From assembly GCF_014773395.1 (NCBI RefSeq), contig NZ_JACXAF010000013.1, positions 62,001-126,000 of the forward strand: a stretch of 64,000 nt of DNA. Reading direction: 5' to 3'. Both the position numbers and the translations under genes were made by a program. A model generated the notes under the pieces. It did not search any database, was not told where the DNA came from, and saw only the letters and a program-made list of their open reading frames with translations. Source of the stretch: Neiella litorisoli (GTDB lineage: Bacteria; Pseudomonadota; Gammaproteobacteria; Enterobacterales; Neiellaceae). Positions 47,980 through 57,015 of the stretch are shown one piece after another (position 1 is the stretch's first letter; each line of letters opens with the position of its first letter).

Positions 47980-49686
47980 TTAGAAACTGGTAACGCGCGC
48001 GGCTTCAGCCAATGACGTTACGCCCTGAGCAACTTTGACAAGGGCAGACTGGCGCAGGTTAGCAACGCCTTCCTTCTGAGTCTGCTGTGCAATTTGCAAC
48101 GAGTTGCCGTTCTCCATAATAATTTTGGCGACGGCGTCTGTCATGGGCATTACTTCATAAATGCCAACTCGCCCCTTGTAGCCGCCGGTGCAATCGTCAC
48201 AACCAACCGCTTTATACACGGTTAAGCCAGCATCGATTTGCTCTTGACTAAAACCTTCTGCCAGTAAGCCCTCAGGAGGAATGTCATCTATCGTCTTGCA
48301 GCTGCTACACAAACGGCGAGCCAGTCGCTGGGCGATAATCAAGCTGACCGAGCTGGCAATGTTATAGGCCGGAACACCCATGTTGAGCAATCGAGTCAGG
48401 GTTTCGGCACTGGAATTGGTATGTAGTGTAGACAATACTAGGTGGCCGGTCTGAGCGGCCTTAATGGCAATTTCGGCGGTTTCCAAATCACGGATCTCAC
48501 CGACCATCACCACATCTGGATCTTGGCGCAGGAAAGCTCTTAAAGCGGATGCAAAATCTAACCCCGCCCGAGTATTAATTTGCACCTGATTGATACCGGC
48601 GAGGTTAATTTCCACCGGATCTTCGGCAGTGGCAATGTTGCGCTCTGGCGTGTTGAGAATATTTAAGCCGGTATAAAGCGATACGGTTTTACCCGAGCCA
48701 GTTGGTCCTGTGACCAGAATCATTCCCTGCGGCTGATTCAGGGCACTAAGGTAGAGCTCTTTTTGCGCTGACTCATAGCCCAACATATCAATCCCGAGTT
48801 GAGCACTGGATGAGTCCAGAATCCGCATCACCACTTTTTCGCCCCACAAGGTCGGCAAGGTGCTGACTCGAAAATCAATGGCCTTGGTGCGGCTAATGCG
48901 CATTTTAATCCGGCCATCTTGTGGTACCCGACGCTCGGCGATATCAAGATTCGCCATGACTTTGAGGCGAGCCGCTAAGCGCGTGGAAAGGGTGATTGGC
49001 GGCGAGGCGATTTCATGCAATATGCCATCAATACGAAAGCGCACCCGATAACTCTTTTCATAGGGTTCAAAGTGCAAATCCGATGCGCCTTTGCGGATTG
49101 CATCCATGAGTAGCTTATTGATGTAGACGACGATTGGCGCGTCGTCGGTGCTATCAACCTCGTCATCTTCTTGTCTCTCGGTATCCTGCACTTCCATGCT
49201 GGCCAGTTCATCATCGGATACATCGCCCAAATCAATATCGTCAAAGCCAGAATCAAGAACCTTCTCGATGGCCTTAGCAAGTTTGTCATGCTCGACCAGT
49301 ACGGGTTCGGTTCGCTTACCAAAGCTAAATTGAAAATCTTCTAATGCAGTGATGTTAATTGGGTCATCGACTGCAACAATCAACATGCCTCGCTCGATAT
49401 ATAATGGTAGCGCATGGTGCTTTCTGATCAGTGACTCGTTGCGATATTCATCATCCAACTGCTCAACGTCGACCGTGTCTAGGTCAAGCGCAGCAATACC
49501 ATATTCGTCACTCAATAGCTGCTGCAAAGCTTTGCTGGTGGTTATTTTTTGTTCGATAAGCAGGCTGATAAAATTGTGTTTACCAGTGCGAGCTTGTTCA
49601 ATCAAGCTAACCGCAGTGCTGGCTTCGAGTAAACGCTTGCGGACCAACAAGGTGGCTAAGCCTTGAATTTTTGCTGCATGATCCAT
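47980..49686 (-). CDS. pilB: Type IV pilus assembly ATPase PilB
   Basis: Hexameric extension motor. 568 residues. N-terminal GspE_N domain (about 10-160, possible c-di-GMP binding in some homologues), an acidic linker ([17 protein letters not shown], then [13 protein letters not shown]), Walker [13 protein letters not shown] near 329, Walker B-type region [19 protein letters not shown], and a C-terminal tetra-cysteine zinc motif (CSSC...CDDC). Start is ATG 49686. Confidence 0.97.
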   Translation of the reverse strand: MDHAAKIQGLATLLVRKRLLEASTAVSLIEQARTGKHNFISLLIEQKITTSKALQQLLSDEYGIAALDLDTVDVEQLDDEYRNESLIRKHHALPLYIERGMLIVAVDDPINITALEDFQFSFGKRTEPVLVEHDKLAKAIEKVLDSGFDDIDLGDVSDDELASMEVQDTERQEDDEVDSTDDAPIVVYINKLLMDAIRKGASDLHFEPYEKSYRVRFRIDGILHEIASPPITLSTRLAARLKVMANLDIAERRVPQDGRIKMRISRTKAIDFRVSTLPTLWGEKVVMRILDSSSAQLGIDMLGYESAQKELYLSALNQPQGMILVTGPTGSGKTVSLYTGLNILNTPERNIATAEDPVEINLAGINQVQINTRAGLDFASALRAFLRQDPDVVMVGEIRDLETAEIAIKAAQTGHLVLSTLHTNSSAETLTRLLNMGVPAYNIASSVSLIIAQRLARRLCSSCKTIDDIPPEGLLAEGFSQEQIDAGLTVYKAVGCDDCTGGYKGRVGIYEVMPMTDAVAKIIMENGNSLQIAQQTQKEGVANLRQSALVKVAQGVTSLAEAARVTSF

Positions 49687-49770
49687 TCAGAACCCTATTA
49701 TGTGCATGGGCTTAATAGCTATAGCTAAAAGATAGGTTAACTAACCAGATGCTCATCAAAATAACATAGC

Positions 49771-49801
49771 CAAAAAAAAAGACCACCAAGGGTGGTCTTT
49801 T
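49771..49801 (-). terminator. Rho-independent terminator after pilA
   Basis: Minus strand AAAGACCACC - CTT - GGTGGTC followed by nine T. It lies between pilA and pilB, so pilA can be made in excess over the assembly genes. Confidence 0.9.
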
Positions 49802-49817
49802 CAGGATAGATGACTGT

Positions 49818-50258
49818 TTAGGCGCCGCTAGAGACACAACCTTTGACAAGACTTACACAGTCTGCGCCACCGCTGATAGTCCAAACAATATTACCACCAG
49901 ATAGCGTTGGTGTAATGGTTACGCTGCCAACCCCAGAGACAGCAGAGCCTTGGCTATCCAAATCTGTATTCACTGTAATCACGCCAGACGTACTGTTAAC
50001 AGAAACTGCTGAGCCTGCTCCCGAGGTCGGGGCAGTTGGAATGTTGGAACAGTCAGCTTTTACCGCACTGCCATTTCCCTCTGTGCTGGTACAAACGCTA
50101 ATCGCCATCTTATAAGAAGACGCTTCAGCAATCGCACTAGAGGCTTGCGAGCCACGAACGTAATCTTGATAAGCAGGCAATGCAATTGCTGCCAAAATAC
50201 CGATGATCGCCACGACGATCATTAATTCAATTAGAGTAAAACCTTGTTGCGCTTTCAT
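49818..50258 (-). CDS. pilA: Type IV major pilin PilA
   Basis: 146 residues. Class III signal peptide MKAQQG cleaved before Phe, followed by [24 protein letters not shown], the standard pilin helix with Glu5. Four cysteines: two in the alpha-beta loop (SVCTSTEG and KADCSN) and two near the C-terminus ([11 protein letters not shown]), the latter bounding a short D-region loop. The Ser/Gly/Val-rich middle is typical of surface-exposed pilin. GGAG lies 9 bases before the ATG. Own terminator downstream. Confidence 0.95.
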   Translation of the reverse strand: MKAQQGFTLIELMIVVAIIGILAAIALPAYQDYVRGSQASSAIAEASSYKMAISVCTSTEGNGSAVKADCSNIPTAPTSGAGSAVSVNSTSGVITVNTDLDSQGSAVSGVGSVTITPTLSGGNIVWTISGGADCVSLVKGCVSSGA

Positions 50259-50528
50259 AATAATATCTCCGTCGAGGACGCTGTATCAGGGGGTGCGTTG
50301 GAATGATACTAGGTAGGGTTTTGGGCGTTTTCAATAACAAATAATCAACTTTTTAGAATTAATTTGAAATTAGCTCCGAAAACGTCGAAAGGCAGTCAAG
50401 TGCCGGTTTTACAGCGCGCCAAAATTTTGATTCACTTTGCTTTTTTGATCCAAATCTTGACGCATTACGAATTCTTGGCGCGTTTTATGACACGGCCGCT
50501 GTTCATTTTATCGGCCGTTTGTTGCCAT

Positions 50529-51386
50529 TTAGTATTGGTTCGCCGACTCAATTCGCATGGAATAATCGACGGCACGAATGTGCTTGGTTAGCGCACCCAC
50601 TGAAATATAGTCGACGCCGGTTTCGGCGACCTGACGAATTGTTTCTATGGTGACATTGCCCGAGGCTTCCAGTTCTGCCTGACCTTGATTAATGATCACC
50701 GCTTCGCGCATTTGTGGCAGCGAAAAGTTGTCGAGCATCACTCGGTCAACGCCAGCTTCAAGGGCTTGGCAGAATTCCTTCATATCTTCGACTTCAACTT
50801 CAACCGGCTTGCCTGGGAAATTGGCGCGAGCTTGCTCTACCGCAGAAGCAATGCTGCCTGCCGCAGCGATGTGGTTTTCTTTAATTAAAAATGCGTCATA
50901 TAAACCGCAGCGATGATTGACGCCTCCGGCACAGTAGACAGCATATTTTTGAGCGTTGCGCATACCGGGAATCGTTTTGCGGGTATCAAGCAGGCGCACG
51001 CCGGTCCCTTCGATGGCGTTAACGTAAACCCGAGTTGCGGTCGCTGTGCCTGATAAGGTTTGGATGATGTTGAGCATGGTGCGCTCACCGGTCAGGATGT
51101 CACGAGACGGACCTTCGAGGTTACAAATTCGCTGATTTTCTTCCATCACCTCACCGTCCTCGATCAACCATTCGATTGACACTGAACCGCCGAGCTGTTT
51201 GAAGACTTCATCGCCCCAAGCTTTGCCACAAAACACCGCCTTTTCGCGGCTAATAATGTAGGCCTTGCTGATGGTATGGAGGGGGATTAGTGACGCGGTG
51301 ATATCACCTTCGGTGGGCGTTAAGTGGTTTAAATCTTCTGACAGGCAGGCTTTTACTAAGCGACGGACATTTTCTGCGGTGGCCAT
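50529..51386 (-). CDS. nadC: Quinolinate phosphoribosyltransferase (nicotinate-nucleotide pyrophosphorylase)
   Basis: De novo NAD synthesis: quinolinate plus PRPP to nicotinate mononucleotide. About 285 residues from ATG 51386. Conserved: EGDITASLIP near residue 25, GERTMLNIIQTLSGTAT near 98, TRKTIPGMRNAQKYAV near 137, GGVNHRCGLYDAFLIKENH near 155 and ISVGALTKH near 266. The frame is open upstream to a TTG at 51473, but no ribosome site supports longer forms; the ATG itself also lacks one. Divergent from ampD. Confidence 0.93.
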   Translation of the reverse strand: MATAENVRRLVKACLSEDLNHLTPTEGDITASLIPLHTISKAYIISREKAVFCGKAWGDEVFKQLGGSVSIEWLIEDGEVMEENQRICNLEGPSRDILTGERTMLNIIQTLSGTATATRVYVNAIEGTGVRLLDTRKTIPGMRNAQKYAVYCAGGVNHRCGLYDAFLIKENHIAAAGSIASAVEQARANFPGKPVEVEVEDMKEFCQALEAGVDRVMLDNFSLPQMREAVIINQGQAELEASGNVTIETIRQVAETGVDYISVGALTKHIRAVDYSMRIESANQY

Positions 51387-51427
51387 TGTTCGGTCTTCGG
51401 CTCTGAACTCGGAAAAATTTGCGCCAT
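51356..51427 (-). CDS. Candidate 23-residue upstream ORF overlapping nadC start
   Basis: ATG 51427 has an AGAGAGGG sequence 7 bases upstream, much stronger than anything before nadC. It encodes MAQIFPSSEPKTEQWPPQK and four more residues, stops at 51356, and overlaps the first 31 bases of nadC in another frame. Could couple translation to nadC or be chance; a frameshift in the assembled sequence is the other option. Confidence 0.4.
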   Translation of the reverse strand: MAQIFPSSEPKTEQWPPQKMSVA

Positions 51428-51555
51428 AGTTTACCCTCTCTGTGAGCAACTGCACAGTATTTCTATTGGCCAATGGCCGTGTTTTGCCTGAGATTTTTCA
51501 TTACATCCGGCACAATTAAACTAATTAGTCGTGCTTTATAAGGCTGTTATTTCCT

Positions 51556-52128
51556 ATGCCCATCTTCGAACGTGCCGAAATTGATGACCACCATTGTTTA
51601 GTCGGCGTGCAACAGCGCCCGAGCTCTCATTACGATGAGCGTCCGCAACATGAGCAGCCCAGTGTGTTGGTGATCCACAACATTACGTTGCCGCCGGGCG
51701 AGTTCGGTCATAGCTATATTGATGATCTTTTTATGGGGACGCTCGACTGCTCCGCTCATCCATTCTTTGCCCAGCTGAAAGGCGTACGAGTGTCGGCTCA
51801 TTGCGTGATCAATCGCCAAGGCGAGGTTAAGCAATATGTGCCGTTTCATCTGCGCGCTTGGCATGCTGGCGTGTCGAGTTTTCAAGGCCGCACGCGGGTC
51901 AATGATTTTTCGATTGGTATTGAATTAGAAGGAACCGACGACAGCGGCTTTACTTCTGCTCAGTACCAGCGTTTAATTGCCATCACAAAAGCCTTAATGT
52001 TGCGCTATCCTACTATTTCATTGGGGAAAATTGTTGGCCATTGCGACATTGCTCCTGGCCGCAAAACCGATCCTGGGGTAGCTTTTGATTGGGGCTATTT
52101 CCGTTCCCAATTGGCGCTAAACGCTTAA
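51556..52128 (+). CDS. ampD: 1,6-anhydro-N-acetylmuramyl-L-alanine amidase AmpD
   Basis: Cytoplasmic zinc amidase that removes stem peptides from anhydro-muropeptides in wall recycling; loss derepresses AmpC beta-lactamase where AmpR is present. 190 residues. Zinc ligands in VIHNITLPPG near residue 41 and VGHCDIAPGRKTDPG near 161, with SAHCVINRQG between. Followed by ampE after 58 bases. Confidence 0.96.
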   Translation: MPIFERAEIDDHHCLVGVQQRPSSHYDERPQHEQPSVLVIHNITLPPGEFGHSYIDDLFMGTLDCSAHPFFAQLKGVRVSAHCVINRQGEVKQYVPFHLRAWHAGVSSFQGRTRVNDFSIGIELEGTDDSGFTSAQYQRLIAITKALMLRYPTISLGKIVGHCDIAPGRKTDPGVAFDWGYFRSQLALNA

Positions 52129-52186
52129 GGGACAACTCGACAACGAGTGTTTTAAACATTTAAAACTGACTAGCTGGAATAATGCC

Positions 52187-53239
52187 ATGACGTTACTCGC
52201 TCTTCTTTTTGCCCTCGCTTTGGAGCGGGTTGTGTTACCGTCGCCAAAATGGCAGTTCGCCACTTATGTTGAATCACTGTTCGACACCCTGAAAAAAAAT
52301 CGTACCACCCAAGGCTGGTTTGATGCGCCGATCGGCATGGTTGCCATCGCGGCCATTCCGGCACTGATTGTCTGGCTAGTGCTGGAAGTGGTCGAAGGCG
52401 CTTTATTTGGCCTGCTTAGTTTGGTGGTGACTGTGTTAGTGATCACAGTCGCAATGGGGTGTTTGCAGGCGAGAAAAGCATACAAACAGTTTCTGCGCGC
52501 AGCGCGGCGTGAAGATGAGCAAGCTTGCTACATGGTGGCCAAAGAGTTGGGCGCCTTATCGGATAGCGAGCCAAGCGCTCAGCACAGTCAATCGCCGCTG
52601 CCAAAAGATGTTGAGCTAGCCGCCGAGCTGCTTGATGACGATGAACCCCTAGAGCAGCCCGAGCAGTCACCACAGGTAAATTTAGAGCAGGGGGTTGGCC
52701 AGACCCTCGCATGGGTCAACTACCGCTATTACATTGCCGTGATGATTTGGTTGGTCATTTTTGGCCCAGTCGGTGTCGCTTTTTATGCCACCCTCAGAAC
52801 ACTAGCCGATCAGGAACGAAGCCAAGTGGCGGCGCCAGAGCAAGATATTGATACCGATGCGCTGCAGGTTGATGACGATGGCGAAGTATCTGGATTGGAA
52901 CAACAACTAGACGAGTTGACCGAGCAACCGCAATCTACTGTTGCCTCGGAGTTGCTGCGTTGGCTCGACTTTATTCCGGTTCGACTGGCGTCGCTTGGCC
53001 TCACACTGGTGGGGAACTTTGGCAAGGCGATGCCTGTGTGGCTGGAGCACTTAGTCAATACCGAGGAATCGCCAAAAGCGCATTTAGTTCGAGTCTCGCT
53101 GGCTGCTGAAGAAATTGCCGATCCTCACAACCCAACTTGTGTGGTCAGTGTTGGCAAATTCGTTGAAATTGCCAAACGCAACGTCCTGCTGGTGTTGAGC
53201 GTGGTGGCAATTCTGACCTTGTACGGTAGCGTCAGCTGA
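52187..53239 (+). CDS. ampE: Inner-membrane protein AmpE
   Basis: Membrane protein with a proposed sensory or regulatory role in recycling and beta-lactamase control. 350 residues; longer than E. coli AmpE (284) because of two acidic polar insertions, at about 125-170 (LLDDDEPLEQPEQ) and about 215-260 (QDIDTDALQVDDDGE). Four likely membrane segments (about 47-95, 180-205, 330-348). Recognised by the start MTLLALLFALALERV and the pairing with ampD. Confidence 0.9.
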   Translation: MTLLALLFALALERVVLPSPKWQFATYVESLFDTLKKNRTTQGWFDAPIGMVAIAAIPALIVWLVLEVVEGALFGLLSLVVTVLVITVAMGCLQARKAYKQFLRAARREDEQACYMVAKELGALSDSEPSAQHSQSPLPKDVELAAELLDDDEPLEQPEQSPQVNLEQGVGQTLAWVNYRYYIAVMIWLVIFGPVGVAFYATLRTLADQERSQVAAPEQDIDTDALQVDDDGEVSGLEQQLDELTEQPQSTVASELLRWLDFIPVRLASLGLTLVGNFGKAMPVWLEHLVNTEESPKAHLVRVSLAAEEIADPHNPTCVVSVGKFVEIAKRNVLLVLSVVAILTLYGSVS

Positions 53240-53272
53240 TCAATGGTAATGAGCTGATTGTCAAAGCAAATA

Positions 53273-53306
53273 AGCCGAGTCACTTGTTGGCTCGGTTTAT
53301 TTTTGT
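53273..53306 (+). terminator. Terminator after ampE
   Basis: GCCGAG - loop of 11 - CTCGGT followed by TTATTTTTG. Modest stem but a good T run; ends the ampDE transcript before the pdhR control region. Confidence 0.65.
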
Positions 53307-53337
53307 CTCAAAGTAAATCGAAATGAGAACTAGTCTA

Positions 53338-53354
53338 AATGGTCCGACCACATT
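53338..53354 (+). promoter_or_regulatory. Second PdhR-like box
   Basis: Core TGGT-CCG-ACCA (53340-53350) matches the PdhR palindrome TGGT-N3-ACCA; flanks AA and CATT are less complete. Lies 126 bases upstream of the main operator, upstream of the predicted promoter. Function inferred. Confidence 0.5.
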
Positions 53355-53423
53355 ACTCGGGCGATTAGGCCTACGTTTGACGGGGTTTATTTATGAGGCA
53401 GCAAAAGGCCCTGTGTTTAAGGC

Positions 53424-53452
53424 TAGACACAGCACCCTTGGTCTGATAGATT
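53424..53452 (+). promoter_or_regulatory. Predicted pdhR-aceEF promoter
   Basis: TAGACA (53424-53429), 17-base spacer, TAGATT (53447-53452). The start of transcription would be about 53459, five bases ahead of the PdhR operator, matching repressor-downstream-of-start geometry in E. coli. Confidence 0.5.
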
Positions 53453-53463
53453 TTTGCTGGCTA

Positions 53464-53479
53464 AATGGTATGACCAATT
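53464..53479 (+). promoter_or_regulatory. PdhR operator
   Basis: AATGGTATGACCAATT, nearly identical to the E. coli pdhR operator core (ATTGGTATGACCAAT). Lies between the predicted start of transcription and the ribosome site (AAGGG at 53484). PdhR is released by pyruvate, so the operon should respond to pyruvate. Confidence 0.85.
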
Positions 53480-53492
53480 AACCAAGGGCAAC

Positions 53493-54275
53493 ATGACTCA
53501 GATCAAACCTTCATTTAATTCGGTGAAACAAGCGCGACTTGCCGACGCTATCGTTGAGCAATTGGAGCGCATGATCATCGAAGGGGTGTTGGCTCCTGGA
53601 CAAAAGTTGCCATCGGAACGCGAACTGGCTAGCCAGTTCAACGTGTCCAGACCATCCGTACGAGAAGCAATCCAAAAGCTTGAAGCCAGAGGATTGTTAA
53701 ACCGAAAACAAGGCGGCGGCACTTTTGTCAGCGAAGACAGCTGGCAGAACGTAGCAGAACCTTTGTTTCAACTGATGGTCAATCACCCTGAATCGCAGTT
53801 CGATTTATTAGAGTTTCGCCATGCATTAGAAGGCATCTGCGCTTATTATGCAGCCTTGCGTGGCACCGAAACCGATGATGAACAGTTAGCGCAATGCATT
53901 GACGACATCGCCAGTGTCAAGTTAACTGATGCCACCATACACACCCACGCCGATGCAGTGATGGGCTTTTATCTGAAGATGGCGGAAGCCAGCCACAACG
54001 CAGTGGTATTACAGGTAATGCATTGCTTAAAGCCTTTGCTGCAGCAAAATATTGAAGATAATTTGCGGCAGATGTTGCGGAGCCTCGAAGCTCAGCAGTC
54101 TGTGTTCAACCACAGAAAACATCTGCTTAGCATGATTGTCAAACGAGAACCAGAGCTGGCACGACAAGCTAGCCATGAGCATTTGGCTTACATTGAGGAA
54201 ACCCTCCTTGACGTCAGCCGCCAAACAACGCGGATGGAGCGCTCACTGCGCCGAGTTCGCAGTGAGACGAATTAA
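53493..54275 (+). CDS. pdhR: Pyruvate dehydrogenase complex repressor PdhR
   Basis: GntR/FadR-family repressor of the PDH operon, inactivated by pyruvate. 260 residues from ATG 53493 (AAGGG 5 bases upstream); an in-frame TTG at 53454 is rejected. N-terminal winged HTH (residues 10-75: SERELASQFNVSRPSVREAIQKLE) and an FCD effector domain (about 90-235). First gene of pdhR-aceE-aceF, and its own operator lies just upstream. Confidence 0.95.
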   Translation: MTQIKPSFNSVKQARLADAIVEQLERMIIEGVLAPGQKLPSERELASQFNVSRPSVREAIQKLEARGLLNRKQGGGTFVSEDSWQNVAEPLFQLMVNHPESQFDLLEFRHALEGICAYYAALRGTETDDEQLAQCIDDIASVKLTDATIHTHADAVMGFYLKMAEASHNAVVLQVMHCLKPLLQQNIEDNLRQMLRSLEAQQSVFNHRKHLLSMIVKREPELARQASHEHLAYIEETLLDVSRQTTRMERSLRRVRSETN

Positions 54276-54343
54276 CGACAGACCAAGCGACAACTCGCTC
54301 AGTTTGTTTTTGCAACTAATTACTCTGAAAGAAGGAATACGGC

Positions 54344-57004
54344 ATGTCTGATCATCTCGAGCATGACGTCGATCCCCAAGAAACTGGGGAATGGCTTGAT
54401 GCCCTCGCTGGCGTCTTGCAGCAGGAAGGGCCAGAACGCGCTCACTACCTGCTTGAGCAACTGATTGAAAAAGCACGTCGCAGCGGTGCGCACCTGCCTT
54501 ACACCGCGACTACCGCCTATCTGAACACCATTCCACCATCGCAAGAGCCGCAAATGCCCGGCAATATGGAATTAGAGCGTAAGATCCGCGGCTACATCCG
54601 TTGGAATGCTTTGATGACCATTCTGCGAGCATCGAAAAAAGATTTAGACTTGGGTGGCCACATTTCTTCTTTCGCCTCTAGTGCGACGTTATACGATGTT
54701 GGCTTCAACCACTTCTGGCGTGCACCGAACGAAAAAGATGGCGGCGACCTGATTTACTTCCAGGGCCACATCGCTCCTGGTATTTACGCCCGCTCTTTCT
54801 TAGAAGGTCGTTTCAGCGAATCGCAAATGGATAACTTCCGTCAGGAAGTTGATGGCAAAGGCCTGTCTTCTTATCCGCACCCGAAGTTGATGCCTGATTA
54901 TTGGCAGTTCCCAACAGTTTCGATGGGCCTGGGTCCACTGCAGGCCATTTACCAAGCTCGTTACCTCAAGTACCTAACTGACCGTGGCATTAAAGATTGT
55001 TCGGATCAGAAAGTATGGTGTTTCTTGGGAGACGGTGAGATTGATGAGCCAGAATCATTGGGTGCTATTGGTCTTGCAACTCGCGAGAACCTCGACAACC
55101 TGATCTTCGTTGTGAACTGTAACCTGCAACGTTTGGATGGTCCGGTCCGTGGTAACGGCAAAATCATTCAAGAGTTGGAAGGTACTTTCCGCGGCGCTGG
55201 CTGGGAAGTAATTAAGGTGATTTGGGGCCGCTACTGGGACGCTCTGATCAACCGTGATACTTCAGGCAAGTTGCTGCAGTTGATGGAAGAAACCGTTGAT
55301 GGTGAATACCAGAACTGTAAAGCCAAAGGCGGCGCTTACACCCGTGAGAAGTTCTTTGGTAAGTATCCAGAAACCGCTGAAATGGTTGCCAACATGTCAG
55401 ATGAAGACATCTGGCGCTTGAACCGTGGTGGTCACGATCCAGCCAAAGTCTATGCGGCATATGCCAAAGCAGTTGCCACTGAAGGTCGTCCTACAGTGAT
55501 TCTGGCTAAAACGGTGAAAGGTTACGGTTTGGGCGATGCGGGCGAGGGTAAAAACATCGCTCACAACGTCAAGAAAATGAACATGGATGCGGTCAAGCAC
55601 TTCCGTGATCGTTTCAACATTCCAATTAACGACAACGACATTGAGAACCTGCCGTACTACAAGCCTGCAGAAGATAGCCCAGAGATGGTCTACCTGCGTG
55701 AGCGCCGCGCGGCATTGCATGGCTACTTGCCACAGCGTCGGGTGAAGTTCAGCGAATCGCTGGATATTCCTAAGCTCAAAGCATTCCAACAAGTGTTGGA
55801 TGGCTCAAACGGCCGTGAGATCTCAACTACTATGGCGTTGTCTCGCGTCCTGACTGCTTTGTTGAAAGACAAGAGTGTTGGTAAGCGCATTGTGCCGATT
55901 ATTCCGGATGAAGCCCGTACTTTCGGTATGGAAGGCTTGTTCCGTCAGGTCGGTATTTATGCCCACGGTGGCCAGAAGTACACTCCGCAAGATGCTGACC
56001 AAGTGGCTTACTACCGTGAAGACAAAACCGGTGCGGTACTGCAAGAAGGCATTAACGAAGGTGGTGCAATGAGTTCTTGGATGGCTGCGGCTACCAGTTA
56101 CTCTGTAAACGATGCGCCAACCATTCCGTTCTACATCTACTACTCGATGTTCGGTTTCCAACGTATCGGTGACCAAGCTTGGGCCGCTGGTGACTTACGC
56201 GCTCGTGGCTTCATGATTGGTGGTACTTCAGGCCGGACAACGCTAAACGGTGAAGGTCTGCAGCACGAAGATGGTCATAGCCATCTGCAGTCGGCGACGA
56301 TTCCAAACTGTATCTCTTACGACCCAGCTTACGGTTACGAAATTGCCGTGATCGTACAAGAAGGTATGGATCGGATGTACGGTGAGCGCCAGGAGGACGT
56401 GTTCTACTACATCACCACGTTGAACGAAAACTACGTTCAGCCAGCGATGCCAGAAGGTGTTGAAGAAGGCATCATCAAAGGTATCTACAAGCTGGATCAC
56501 GCTAAGAAGAAGGCGCAAGTACAACTGCTCGGTTGTGGCTCCATTTTGCGCCATGTTCGCGAAGCAGCGGAAATCTTGGCCAGCGACTACAGCATTGATG
56601 CTGACGTGTTCTCAGTTACTTCATTCACTGAGCTTGCGCGTGATGGTAACGATGTTGAGCGTCACAACATGCTACACCCAGGTGCTGAAGCGAAAGAAGC
56701 TTACATCACTAAAGTGTTGGCTAAGGACGTGCCAGTTGTGGCAACGACCGACTACATGCGTATCTTCGCTGATCAGGTCCGCGCTTATGTGCCTGCGCCA
56801 TACAAGGTGTTGGGTACCGATGGATTCGGCCGTTCTGATAGCCGTGAGAACTTGCGTAATCACTTCGAAGTCAGCGCACCATATGTTGTTGTGGCTGCAC
56901 TGAGCGAACTGGTTAAGAACGGTGACCTAGACGCTAAAGTCGTTCCAGAAGCGATCGAGAAGTTCGGTCTGGATGTCGACAAAGTCTACTCACTGTACGC
57001 TTAA
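54344..57004 (+). CDS. aceE: Pyruvate dehydrogenase E1 component
   Basis: Thiamine-diphosphate-dependent decarboxylation of pyruvate and transfer of acetyl to E2 lipoate. 886 residues (homodimeric E1, E. coli 887). TPP motif [14 protein letters not shown]...[16 protein letters not shown] near 231-270, [15 protein letters not shown] near 142, [13 protein letters not shown] near 637. Codon use is strongly biased to preferred codons, as expected for a highly expressed gene. GAAGGA precedes the ATG; aceF begins 11 bases later. Confidence 0.98.
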   Translation: MSDHLEHDVDPQETGEWLDALAGVLQQEGPERAHYLLEQLIEKARRSGAHLPYTATTAYLNTIPPSQEPQMPGNMELERKIRGYIRWNALMTILRASKKDLDLGGHISSFASSATLYDVGFNHFWRAPNEKDGGDLIYFQGHIAPGIYARSFLEGRFSESQMDNFRQEVDGKGLSSYPHPKLMPDYWQFPTVSMGLGPLQAIYQARYLKYLTDRGIKDCSDQKVWCFLGDGEIDEPESLGAIGLATRENLDNLIFVVNCNLQRLDGPVRGNGKIIQELEGTFRGAGWEVIKVIWGRYWDALINRDTSGKLLQLMEETVDGEYQNCKAKGGAYTREKFFGKYPETAEMVANMSDEDIWRLNRGGHDPAKVYAAYAKAVATEGRPTVILAKTVKGYGLGDAGEGKNIAHNVKKMNMDAVKHFRDRFNIPINDNDIENLPYYKPAEDSPEMVYLRERRAALHGYLPQRRVKFSESLDIPKLKAFQQVLDGSNGREISTTMALSRVLTALLKDKSVGKRIVPIIPDEARTFGMEGLFRQVGIYAHGGQKYTPQDADQVAYYREDKTGAVLQEGINEGGAMSSWMAAATSYSVNDAPTIPFYIYYSMFGFQRIGDQAWAAGDLRARGFMIGGTSGRTTLNGEGLQHEDGHSHLQSATIPNCISYDPAYGYEIAVIVQEGMDRMYGERQEDVFYYITTLNENYVQPAMPEGVEEGIIKGIYKLDHAKKKAQVQLLGCGSILRHVREAAEILASDYSIDADVFSVTSFTELARDGNDVERHNMLHPGAEAKEAYITKVLAKDVPVVATTDYMRIFADQVRAYVPAPYKVLGTDGFGRSDSRENLRNHFEVSAPYVVVAALSELVKNGDLDAKVVPEAIEKFGLDVDKVYSLYA

Positions 57005-57015
57005 GGAGAATACAA

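Noticed and set aside
50340-50460. Possible sigma54 promoter for pilA (minus-strand GGCAC...TGC)
   Set aside because: The spacing between GG and GC elements is one base short of the strict sigma54 requirement.
50364-50591. Plus-strand 75-codon frame between pilA and nadC
   Set aside because: No ribosome site and random-looking composition.
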